From: JAJVID01 sp036565725
GTDB taxonomy: Bacteria; Acidobacteriota; Blastocatellia; RBC074
NCBI GenBank assembly: GCA_036565725.1
Contig: DATCXQ010000718.1
Coordinates: 1-8,206 of the forward strand
DNA: 8,206 nucleotides
Direction: 5' to 3'
In this document: in pieces, positions 1-6,277 of the stretch
Layout of the letters: every line of letters starts with the position of its first letter
Position numbering within the stretch: position 1 is the stretch's first letter
The notes under the pieces: model-generated
What the model was told of the DNA's origin: nothing
Seen by the model: the letters and a program-made list of their open reading frames with translations, nothing else
Databases searched by the model: none
Made by a program: the position numbers and the translations under genes

Positions 1-42
1 GCTTGCTGCGGCCCGGGCCTGCGTTATAACTCCGGGAGAACA

Positions 43-217
43 GTGGCGCGGACTAATGGCCTTTGAAAATTGAAAATTAAATGCAACCACGCAATTCAAC
101 GTAGGGGCAGACCTGTGTGTCTGCCCCTACGCCGAGGTTCCCAAATCCGGGGCAGACACACAGGTCTGCCCCCTACGTTGTTGCAATTAATTCTCAAAGA
201 CCATTAGTCCGCGCCAC
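43..217. repeat. Palindromic repeat element with 17-bp terminal inverted repeats and two internal hairpins
   Basis: The outer 17 bases at 43-59 (GTGGCGCGGACTAATGG) are the exact reverse complement of 201-217. The arms stay recognisably complementary inward, with small gaps, through an AT-rich part (TTTGAAAATT / AATTCTCAAA) to GTAGGGGCAGACC on one side and its complement on the other. Each arm also holds its own hairpin: 101-112 pairs perfectly with 119-130 around a 6-base loop, and 149-157 pairs with 164-172. The whole unit could form a cruciform or a nested stem. No transposase frame is present, so it resembles a non-autonomous MITE-like or REP-like unit. The GGGGCAGAC...GTCTGCCCC type of hairpin belongs to a style of dispersed intergenic repeat common in environmental bacterial genomes (from memory). 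Flanks show no obvious target duplication. Confidence 0.75.
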
Positions 218-466
218 GGTCAAGATCGATTCCATCCATTTCTTAACCGTGGATTTGGGTTGTTTACTCGCGCCTCTTTCCTGATTGGATTCCTGATCGG
301 ACAAGGTCACAAGCAGGGCAATTAAACAAATCGCCCCACACCGTACACACGATTGCAAACCGCCATAAGTATCGCGCGCGATTGCTGCGCGGCCATCCCA
401 TCGGTCAGCCGTGCAGCAATCGCGCGCGTTACTGTACCAATCTTGCGCGGCTCGATTTAGAGATGT
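197..466 (-). other. Stop-free frame running through the repeats; doubtful coding value
   Basis: On the minus strand one frame stays open for about 90 codons between a TAA at 467-469 and a TGA at 194-196. It crosses the 369-432 palindrome and ends inside the right arm of the 43-217 element. No ATG, GTG or CTG start lies in its first third; the earliest usable start is a TTG at 356-358, giving 54 residues that begin LQSCVRCGAICLIALLVTLS, followed by a hydrophilic tail rich in Ser, Lys and Gln. There is a CxxC pair and a short hydrophobic run, but I recognise no family and see no ribosome binding site. It may be the decayed 3' end of a gene or simply repeat DNA that lacks stops. Apart from this frame and the two palindromes I see no gene in 1-520. 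Confidence 0.2.
369..432. repeat. Long inverted repeat (stem about 25 bp, loop about 14 nt)
   Basis: Positions 373-388 (CGCGCGCGATTGCTGC) are the perfect reverse complement of 413-428. One mismatch further out, GTA at 369-371 pairs with TAC at 430-432. Inward, the pairing continues through a G-U and three G-C/C-G pairs to about 393/408, leaving the loop 394-407. It lies about 90 bp downstream of the stop codon of the acetyltransferase gene, so it could act as a transcript-end stabiliser or weak terminator, although no T-run follows on either strand. The alternating CG tract within a symmetric stem is typical of REP-like intergenic palindromes. Confidence 0.75.
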
Positions 467-520
467 TTACAGGCCGCAGTATTAGGGGCGGCGCCGCGCC
501 GTCGGATGAACGGCTTAGAA

Positions 521-1297
521 TCACTCTTGACCTTCGAGGTGTTCGAGTTTTTTGACCTCGGCCTCCCAACGCGCGAGGTCGACGGTCAGCTTCGCGCGTT
601 CTCCTGCTGTCAAGTGTCCGATCTTTTCGCGCCGCCAAAGCTCGACCCTGGCTTGTTGCAGATAGAGTCGCGCCCGCCGCAGGTCAGGCGCTTCGACGAA
701 GCCGAAGCGCTGATGCCAGGCCATGCTCTGTTCGTTGCCGATGTGGTATCTGCTGGTGAGCGTCTTTTCGCCCAATTCGTGAAGTTCGTTAATCGCGGCG
801 GAGACCATCGCTGTCGCCAATCCGAGCCGCTGCCATTGTGGCGCGACGAAGAGCAGGTAGAGCAGCGCGCCGTTTTCCGTTGAAATGACCATAGCCGCGC
901 CGGCGAATGTCCCTTCATCCGGATTCGATCCGGGGGCGATGGCCAGGCAGGAGGCCGAAGTGGGTTGGCCGTGTTCGCCAGCGAAATAATTCCTGAGGTC
1001 TCTGCGAGCGGCCTCGGCTATCTGCGCTTGCGAGTGGCCGAAATATTCGATGGTCTCGCGGAAAGCCGCGACGTAAACGGGCGTGAGCGCTTCGATGTCG
1101 GATTCGGCTGGCTGGCGGAGCAGGCAGTCTGTGTCTACGTCGCGCGCGGCGACGGCGACGGTCGTGACAACGGCGTGATAACGCGGCGAGTAGTGAGCCT
1201 TGCCGTCCCAGTACTCGCATTTCCAGCCCGGCTCGAACGGCAGCAAGTGATATTCGTCAACGGTCATTGGGACGGCGCTACTGCGTGGGATATTCAT
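521..1297 (-). CDS. GNAT family N-acetyltransferase with short N-terminal extension
   Basis: Predicted 258-residue cytoplasmic acetyltransferase that would transfer an acetyl group from acetyl-CoA to an unidentified amine. The GNAT core spans roughly residues 57-205. Motif A is LLYLLFVAPQWQRLGLATAM (about 145-164), with the pyrophosphate-binding Q/R-x-x-G-x-G/A signature as QRLGLA. Motif B is near NEQSMAWHQRFGF (188-200), a usual arrangement for the last helix and strand. Residues 11-40 (MTVDEYHLLPFEPGWKCEYW onward) do not belong to the GNAT fold and resemble the start of Uma2/DUF820-type proteins. A charged, probably helical tail follows the core (215-258). The ATG at 1295-1297 is preferred because GAGGG at 1303-1307 lies five bases upstream; an ATG ten codons later is a possible alternative. 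The stop codon of the upstream Rpn remnant ends one base before this start, suggesting a shared transcript. The substrate cannot be told from the sequence. Confidence 0.85.
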   Translation of the reverse strand: MNIPRSSAVPMTVDEYHLLPFEPGWKCEYWDGKAHYSPRYHAVVTTVAVAARDVDTDCLLRQPAESDIEALTPVYVAAFRETIEYFGHSQAQIAEAARRDLRNYFAGEHGQPTSASCLAIAPGSNPDEGTFAGAAMVISTENGALLYLLFVAPQWQRLGLATAMVSAAINELHELGEKTLTSRYHIGNEQSMAWHQRFGFVEAPDLRRARLYLQQARVELWRREKIGHLTAGERAKLTVDLARWEAEVKKLEHLEGQE

Positions 1298-1298
1298 C

Positions 1299-1514
1299 TC
1301 AGCCCTCTACCTGAGCAATGGAATTAAAGCCCCAGACTCGCGCAGGAGCCGTTCTCTCCCGTTTCCGTTCTAACTCATATGCGCTCATTTTATCATCAAA
1401 CTCCTTTTCCGGGTCGTCCGGCAGCCATAACAGCCGGTCCAAAAACCGGAAGAGTCCGATAACCACAGGCTTGCTGAATCCGCGCTCGTACAAATTCCTG
1501 GCAAACGTGAATTT
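1299..1514 (-). pseudogene. 3' remnant of an Rpn / PD-(D/E)XK transposase-like gene
   Basis: The open frame begins after a TAG at 1515-1517 and reads KFTFARNLYERGFSKPVVIG, then a helix-rich stretch with LFRFLDRLLWLP and a charged end. From memory this matches the C-terminal region of Rpn-type (recombination-promoting nuclease, YhgA/DUF4351-like) proteins, which typically carry 'K..L.R.LYERG.S...V..LF.FID.LL.LP.ELE'. The nuclease domain with its catalytic Asp/Glu/Lys residues should lie upstream but is absent: 1515-1712 carries stops and repeat DNA. The only candidate start is a TTG at 1491-1493, so this is most likely a truncated, non-functional leftover of about 70 codons. Its stop at 1299-1301 is followed after one base by the acetyltransferase start, so the remnant still supplies the leader of that gene. 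Confidence 0.6.
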
Positions 1515-1549
1515 CTATCGAAACAGGCGAGATTGGGGCGGAAGAACCC

Positions 1550-1625
1550 GCAGATTTAGACAGATGCGGACGGATTGTCACGGATTATTCGCGCAGATCT
1601 GTCGCATCTGTGATGATCCGTGGTT
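1550..1625. repeat. Intergenic ATCTGT/ATCCGTGG-type repeat stretch
   Basis: The spacer between mtnA and the Rpn remnant (1515-1712) holds a low-complexity, word-like stretch built from CAGATNTAGACAGATGCG, CGGATTGTCACGGATTATTCG and GCATCTGTGATGATCCGTGG. ACAGATGCG at 1560-1568 is an exact inverted repeat of CGCATCTGT at 1603-1611. This composition is a familiar kind of dispersed intergenic repeat in Acidobacteria and Planctomycetes genomes (recollection, not checked). No open frame on either strand here looks like a protein. It probably marks the place where the 5' part of the Rpn gene was lost. Confidence 0.5.
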
Positions 1626-1712
1626 TCTTCCGTCCCAATGTTGTTCGCTCCGATTTGGGATTTCAAAACTGCGCGACCAGTATATCCGCGCATGGGCGGA
1701 ATAACGGCGCGG

Positions 1713-2765
<1,053 letters not shown>

Positions 2766-2767
2766 AT

Positions 2768-2834
2768 GTAGCCACAGAAGTCACAGTGCGCGCAGAGACT
2801 CATCCTGGTTGGTGGCCTCCGTGCGCTTTGTAGC
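2768..2834. repeat. CACAGA-type intergenic repeat abutting the mtnA start
   Basis: The 82-bp gap between the anti-sigma gene and mtnA reads, on the plus strand, GCCACAGAAGTCACAGTGCG, then CGCAGAGACTC, and later GGCCTCCGTGCGCTTTGTAG. This is the 'gccacagaggtcacag...cagag' kind of dispersed repeat seen between genes in many Acidobacteria and Planctomycetes (recollection). It ends only a few bases before the mtnA start codon and leaves no purine-rich ribosome binding site there. I see no hairpin with a T-run, so nothing here looks like a terminator between the two genes. Confidence 0.4.
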
Positions 2835-2847
2835 TGAAACTATGGGG

Positions 2848-3687
2848 TTAGATACTAGCTTTAAGGTAGAACTTACCTGTGGGTTGAGGCGAGCCGCCTT
2901 TGGGTTCGAGAGTCACCGCAGTGGCAGCCAGGCCGGCCAACGCCTCCGTAGGCAACGTCAATTTCAAGACCGTCCGCCCCTGCTCGTCAGTGCTGAAGAC
3001 CCAAGCGCTGATCTTGGCCTTTTTCGTCACGTACCAGAGCTGATATTGCTTGTCTGAAGGTGGCGGCGGCAGATTGAAAATGTGGATGACCCATTGATTT
3101 GCCTTCGTGTCCCAGACGACTTTTGCGTTCGCCTCAGGAGTCTCTTCGCCAACCATAGCTATGACCTTCGTCCAAGGAGAGACGATTCCGTCAACCTCTT
3201 CCTTTGACATCGCCAGCGCTCTCGAGAGGTCGTCACGTTCGCGGGCCATATGGTCGAGTTCGCGGGCGAGCTTAGTGTTCTGATTGAACAGGTAGGCGGA
3301 AGTGAAGGCCAGCAGCGCGGTGGCGGCGATCAAGATCCAGCGCGCGGTCCTCGATTCGGCGCGGCGAGGTTGAACGAACGGCAAGACCTTCTTCTCGGCG
3401 TGCTCGGCCACCTCTTTCATAGTCGATTCTTCGACGGCGATCTCGATCGGAGTTTTCTGAGCCTCTTCGGCGACGCGAGTGAGCACTCGCTCTTTGACAT
3501 AATCCGGCGGGGTTTGAAGCGGTAGGGCTTGAGGCAACAGGGCGGCCACGTCAAGCCACTTGGCCACGACGCGCCGCTGCTCCTGAGTGGCGACGTGCAA
3601 CGACGCCTCGAGGTCGCGCGTCGTCTTCTCGTCGAGCGCTCCGATTACATACAGCGGAGCCAGTTCTTTTACCTCATCCCACGTCAT
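2848..3687 (-). CDS. RskA-type anti-sigma factor, zinc-less, without adjacent sigma factor
   Basis: 279 residues. The N-terminal part (1-72; MTWDEVKELAPLYVIGALDE) matches the anti-sigma-K start in which a helical domain binds an ECF sigma factor. The usual HxxxCxxC zinc site is missing: the equivalent stretch is SLHVATQEQRRV, with no cysteine in the protein. A linker of charged residues (75-113) precedes one membrane helix (about 116-134, ARWILIAATALLAFTSAYLF), then a coiled-coil-like segment (136-165). An RskA C-terminal domain follows (about 170-277), with LPPPPSDKQYQLWYV (206-220) and AVTLEPKGGSPQPTG (257-271), characteristic of the family. It should sit in the inner membrane with the C-terminal domain outside the cytoplasm, releasing its sigma factor on a signal or proteolysis. 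Such genes normally follow their sigma gene with overlap; here the 270 bp upstream contain none. The ATG at 3685-3687 has no Shine-Dalgarno sequence, and the in-frame TAG at 3718-3720 limits upstream extension. Confidence 0.85.
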   Translation of the reverse strand: MTWDEVKELAPLYVIGALDEKTTRDLEASLHVATQEQRRVVAKWLDVAALLPQALPLQTPPDYVKERVLTRVAEEAQKTPIEIAVEESTMKEVAEHAEKKVLPFVQPRRAESRTARWILIAATALLAFTSAYLFNQNTKLARELDHMARERDDLSRALAMSKEEVDGIVSPWTKVIAMVGEETPEANAKVVWDTKANQWVIHIFNLPPPPSDKQYQLWYVTKKAKISAWVFSTDEQGRTVLKLTLPTEALAGLAATAVTLEPKGGSPQPTGKFYLKASI

Positions 3688-3825
3688 AACAAAAACATCG
3701 TTGATAACATCATTACGCTATCAAGCCCGCTAATGGATGTCACTAAAAACGCCGTAAAATTAGAAACCAGATTAACGATCCAGCAGTTTACTGGCTAATT
3801 GTCAATCTGTCTATTTGTTACGAGT

Positions 3826-3849
3826 AAAACTCAAGATGAGTTTTTATTT
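3826..3849. terminator. Possible AT-rich bidirectional terminator hairpin
   Basis: AAAACTC (3826-3832) pairs exactly with GAGTTTT (3838-3844) around the loop AAGAT, and on the plus strand it is followed by TATTT. Read on the minus strand, the same stem lies about 115 bp beyond the PilM-like stop codon, and its 3' arm ends in TTTT. The stem is short and AT-rich, so termination would be weak. Confidence 0.3.
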
Positions 3850-3935
3850 GAAGAAATACTTTTTAAGAGTTTTAGGAAAAAGGATGCGGAGTCGCGTTTC
3901 GCGCGCCGACCAAATGGGTTACATAAACGCCCTGA

Positions 3936-3947
3936 CGCCTGAAGGCG
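3936..3947 (-). terminator. Small GC hairpin just after the PilM-like stop codon
   Basis: CGCCT (3936-3940) and AGGCG (3943-3947) form a five-pair stem with a two-base loop, starting about 15 bases after the PilM-like stop codon in the minus direction. No T-run follows, so it is at best a 3'-end stabilising hairpin or pause site. Confidence 0.2.
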
Positions 3948-3961
3948 AGCCCCAGCAATTC

Positions 3962-4915
3962 TCAATTCCAAGCCATAGTCGCCAACCCCCCCGCAGCCGC
4001 AAAATGATCGAAAGGCGCGCTCTGATCGACTCTCAGACCGATTTGCCGTGTGTCGAGCGCGACCACCTGTCTCTCCAGCGCCGACGCAAGCACACTATGG
4101 AAGCGGCGCTGCTCCGAGGCGGGGCCGATCATCAGCGCGCGGTTGAGCGGCCTGTCTGCGCCTTCGAGCGCCAGGCGATCCCGATAAAAAACCATCAGCC
4201 TGTAAAACTCGTTCTCTCGCTCTTCGGGCGCGCATTCGACCTCGCGTACCATTAGAGGCTCCCGGCCGCGCACAATCACGGCGTCGAACCCGCGCTCGTT
4301 CAGGCTGACTACGACCTGATCGTCTTCCAGGCCCTGTCGCATCAGCCATTGGGCTTCGCCTACGTGCTGCGGCGCGATCATTCCGGCATACCAGCCGAGC
4401 CGATCGAAGATCCGTTCGTATTGCGCGATCACTCGCTCGGTCGTGGCCGAAACCAGGTATTGTGGGCGTCCGTTCATGTCTCTTAGGCGGGTGTAGTGGA
4501 CCCGGAGATCGCCGAACTTCTGCCCAAGGCCGCGTTCGGACTTCCACTCGATCATCTGCTCCAGTTCGGCCCGCGAAGTCGGCGTGGCGTCGAGCGACAC
4601 CACCATACTGCGCGCGCTGCCCGAAGGCAGGCTGACGCTCAATGCCTTGACGCCTCCCATGCCGGCTCGCGAAGCGGTCTTCGACAGGCGGTCGATCAGC
4701 GCCAACTCGTCGGAGATGTTCGGCTCGGTGAAACTCGCGCGCACGACCCCGGCGGGCAACCGTGATACGCCCAGGTTGCGCGGCTCGAAATCGCCGCCGC
4801 TACGCTTTAGCGTAATCAACGCCAGATGCGTCTCGCTGATTGAAAGTGAAGTTTGAGGAAGGCGAGGCGCAGTCAGGTAATTGAAAAAATTGGATAAAAT
4901 AGGAATTTGTCGCAT
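3962..4915 (-). CDS. PilM-like type IV pilus / T2SS cytoplasmic protein with degenerate nucleotide loop
   Basis: 317 residues from the ATG at 4913-4915. PilM is an actin-like cytoplasmic protein that binds the PilN tail and links the inner-membrane platform to the motor. Similarity rests on overall layout: an N-terminal strand pair (SLSISETHLALITLKRSG, about 24-41), ALSVSLPSGSARSMVVSLDA (91-110), the EWKSERGLGQKFGDLRVHYT segment (123-142), the central domain with RVIAQYERIFDRLGWYAGMI (161-180), and the late VVALDTRQIGLRV and FAAAGGLATMAWN, which matches the usual end of the fold. The canonical D-I-G-x-S-x-x-K phosphate loop is replaced by SISETHLA, so ATP binding is doubtful. The ATG is preferred over an upstream TTG (4946-4948) because AGAGAGA at 4921-4927 lies five bases before it. 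It follows two pseudopilin genes after about 280 bp, perhaps from its own promoter. PilN and PilO do not follow; the next gene is an anti-sigma factor. Confidence 0.65.
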   Translation of the reverse strand: MRQIPILSNFFNYLTAPRLPQTSLSISETHLALITLKRSGGDFEPRNLGVSRLPAGVVRASFTEPNISDELALIDRLSKTASRAGMGGVKALSVSLPSGSARSMVVSLDATPTSRAELEQMIEWKSERGLGQKFGDLRVHYTRLRDMNGRPQYLVSATTERVIAQYERIFDRLGWYAGMIAPQHVGEAQWLMRQGLEDDQVVVSLNERGFDAVIVRGREPLMVREVECAPEERENEFYRLMVFYRDRLALEGADRPLNRALMIGPASEQRRFHSVLASALERQVVALDTRQIGLRVDQSAPFDHFAAAGGLATMAWN

Positions 4916-5092
4916 TGTTGTCTCTCTGGCGCTATGTACTAAGCTCAAACGAAGGCCGGTTCATCGAATGTGTCCTTCAGAGGTCTCACGACGCAGATGG
5001 GGCCTGACCTTCTGTCCCAGGTTCAGGGACTTCCGTAGCGGCGCGCGCGCAGGCTCCAACTGTTGAAGACCTCATCAACCTTATTTTCAGCT

Positions 5093-5122
5093 ATTATTGA
5101 CCTCCATGGCAGGTGTGATCAA
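5093..5122 (-). promoter_or_regulatory. Candidate sigma70-type promoter for the PilM-like gene
   Basis: On the minus strand TTGATC (5117-5122) is followed after 18 bases by AATAAT (5093-5098), matching the -35 at 4 of 6 and the -10 at 5 of 6 positions. It lies in the spacer between the second pseudopilin and the PilM-like gene, about 175 bases before the ATG. The rest of the spacer 4916-5196 holds no gene I can support. The match is by eye only and the region's lower GC content raises the chance of a random hit. Confidence 0.3.
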
Positions 5123-5196
5123 AGACCTGATGCCAGGGCGCTATTTACTATGAGGAAAGTTAATGGAACAAAGATGGCAGCGTCCAGGCGCCAGAA

Positions 5197-5622
5197 TCAG
5201 TACTCTGCATACGACTTTCCATTCGTATCCTCGCCCGGCGCCGAGCTCTTCACGTCGCCGATGCCGCCGGCCGAATTCACGTCCTCGGCGGGCGCGGAGA
5301 TCTCGTTCCACTGGCAATCGGGGCAGACCGGGTCTTTCGGCACCTCGCGCAAATAGCCCGCCGCAACCAACTCCTGCAAATTCGCCGGAGGCTTCTCCTT
5401 GTCTTGCCAGTAGGAGTCGATCGCGCGGCGCATCGCCCACAGGTCTTGTGTCATGACGACTTCTTTCGCGCGGCGCAGGGAGGTAATAACTTTCGGAATC
5501 GCGACTGCGGCCATTATTGCGATGACCGCCATAACGATCAGCAATTCCATAAACGTGAAGCCGCGCTGGACGCGACGCGCAACTGTTGATTCGCTATTAG
5601 ATTCTCGGGTTTTTAGCCTCAT
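5197..5622 (-). CDS. GspG-type pseudopilin with CPDC motif
   Basis: 141 residues from the ATG at 5620-5622. A 21-residue positively charged leader ends in the prepilin peptidase site RG|FTFME; cleavage would fall after Gly21, and the mature chain starts with Phe22 and has Glu at position 5. The hydrophobic helix FTFMELLIVMAVIAIMAAVA (22-41) anchors the subunit and builds the fibre core. It is followed by the amphipathic PKVITSLRRAKE, then AIDSYWQDKEKPPANLQELV, a layout typical of GspG-like pseudopilins. Where the paralogue upstream has KDPFTGNTEW, this protein has KDPVCPDCQW (Cys100 and Cys103), which could form a disulphide or bind a metal. The end, GIGDVKSSAPGEDTNGKSYAEY-like, parallels the paralogue's end. 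The ATG is preferred over a GTG at 5638-5640 because GAGGA at 5632-5636 lies nine bases upstream. It probably acts with the upstream pseudopilin in one minor or major fibre; which is the major subunit cannot be told. Confidence 0.85.
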   Translation of the reverse strand: MRLKTRESNSESTVARRVQRGFTFMELLIVMAVIAIMAAVAIPKVITSLRRAKEVVMTQDLWAMRRAIDSYWQDKEKPPANLQELVAAGYLREVPKDPVCPDCQWNEISAPAEDVNSAGGIGDVKSSAPGEDTNGKSYAEY

Positions 5623-5726
5623 GGCTACTAATCCTCGCACAGCGTCTTTCCGTCAGTTGGAAACCTGCTCGCTACCGCTCGCGGTACCGATCATGGCTAC
5701 CAATCCTTGTACTGCGTCTTTCCGTC
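5620..5726. repeat. 35-bp direct repeat (31/35 identical) flanking a REP-like palindrome
   Basis: Positions 5620-5654 and 5692-5726 match at 31 of 35 bases with a 72-bp offset. On the minus strand each copy contains a run encoding DGKT, a TAG stop and then CCATG. The copy at 5692-5726 is the true 3' end of the first pseudopilin gene; the copy at 5620-5654 sits in the spacer and supplies the ribosome binding site and ATG of the second. Between them, 5655-5691 contains GCTCGCTACCGCTCGCGGTA, in which TACCGC and GCGGTA form a tight hairpin (about 5673-5686). Confidence 0.8.
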
Positions 5727-6266
5727 GAGCGCCTTCCCAGTCGCCTTGGTGTAAACGTCAAACACGCCGTTGCCTCCCCCTCCAATCGAGTCAGGGTCGT
5801 CATCGACGGAACGCGTTCCCCATTCAGTATTCCCGGTGAAAGGGTCTTTTGGAATACGCCTCAACCAGCGAATCCTTCCCTCCACCTGGTTCGGAGGAAT
5901 CACTCCCTCGACCAAGACTTCAAGACTCTCCGGATAACACATGTTTTCCGGAGGCGGTTTGTCGAGCGGGCCGATCTGACCAAACTGGCAGGCGAGTTGG
6001 TAAGAGTCTATCGCCTTGCGGATATCGCGCAGGTTGCGCCGCAGTTCAATTTCTTTTTCGCGCCTGATGTAGTTCCTGGCCACCGGGAGTGCGCCGGCGG
6101 CCAGAATCGCGATGATCCCAAGCGCGATGATCAACTCGAGAAGGGTGAAACCCGCTTCGACTGCGGATTGCTGATTGCGGATTGCGGATTGCGGATTTCC
6201 AAAGTCTGCTAATTTCGCCACCGGTCGCCGGGATGTTACTCTCACTTTGGTTTCTTGGATGCTCAT
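5697..6266 (-). CDS. GspG-type pseudopilin with long repeat-containing leader
   Basis: 189 residues from the ATG at 6264-6266. The prepilin peptidase site is EAG|FTLLE, with cleavage after Gly39 and Glu at mature position 5. The helix FTLLELIIALGIIAILAAGA (40-59) is the usual pseudopilin membrane and fibre-core segment, followed by REKEIELRRNLRDIRKAIDS and a C-terminal region with KDPFTGNTEW and DDDPDSIGGGGNGVFDVYT, ending LDGKTQYKDW. This matches GspG-type major pseudopilins, whose acidic/glycine C-terminal loop often binds calcium. The leader is unusually long: 39 residues, of which about 24-35 (NPQSAIRNQQSA) are encoded by tandem 7-bp units at 6163-6197. No clear Shine-Dalgarno sequence precedes the ATG; another 7-bp array lies in the 52-bp gap after the secretin gene. 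A TTG at 6279-6281 could add five residues but falls inside that array. Translation may be coupled to the secretin. Confidence 0.88.
   Translation of the reverse strand: MSIQETKVRVTSRRPVAKLADFGNPQSAIRNQQSAVEAGFTLLELIIALGIIAILAAGALPVARNYIRREKEIELRRNLRDIRKAIDSYQLACQFGQIGPLDKPPPENMCYPESLEVLVEGVIPPNQVEGRIRWLRRIPKDPFTGNTEWGTRSVDDDPDSIGGGGNGVFDVYTKATGKALDGKTQYKDW
6163..6197. repeat. Five tandem 7-bp units inside the pseudopilin leader
   Basis: On the plus strand the units are GCGGATT, GCTGATT, GCGGATT, GCGGATT, GCGGATT. On the coding strand they read as AATCCGC/AATCAGC repeats and encode the periodic peptide NPQSAIR. Seven is not a multiple of three, so gain or loss of one unit would shift the frame between the start codon and the prepilin cleavage site. 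Confidence 0.9.
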
Positions 6267-6277
6267 AGTGTCTATTT

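Larger units (their letters stand above)
3688..3961. other. AT-rich spacer between pilM-like and anti-sigma genes
   Basis: This 274-bp stretch is clearly richer in A and T than its flanks, most strongly in 3690-3890. I find no protein-coding frame with homology-like features on either strand, although a sigma factor gene would be expected here. It probably carries the promoter of the anti-sigma gene and the 3' end of the pilus transcript. Two small dyads are listed separately. Near the start of the anti-sigma gene AACATCGTTGAT and AACATCATTAC repeat at 3696-3716. Confidence 0.5.

Noticed and set aside
10..19. GGCCCGGGCC palindrome as a regulatory site
   Set aside because: A short GC palindrome is expected by chance in this composition and nothing nearby supports a function.
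485..500. Terminator of the acetyltransferase gene at the GCGGCGCCGC palindrome
   Set aside because: The palindrome is short with no loop, and no T-run follows on the minus strand.
1318..1704. 128-codon plus-strand frame over the Rpn remnant and repeat spacer
   Set aside because: Much of it is translated repeat DNA and the rest is antisense to the Rpn-like frame; composition is unlike a real protein.
3777..3805. Promoter for the anti-sigma gene based on TTGACA at 3800-3805 (minus strand)
   Set aside because: A good -35 hexamer exists, but no acceptable -10 lies 16-18 bases downstream.
3815..4255. 146-codon plus-strand frame entering the PilM-like gene
   Set aside because: Mostly antisense to the PilM-like gene; no family resemblance or ribosome binding site.
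4946..4948. TTG start for the PilM-like gene adding 11 residues
   Set aside because: The ATG at 4913-4915 has AGAGAGA at a proper distance, and the extra residues have no family counterpart.
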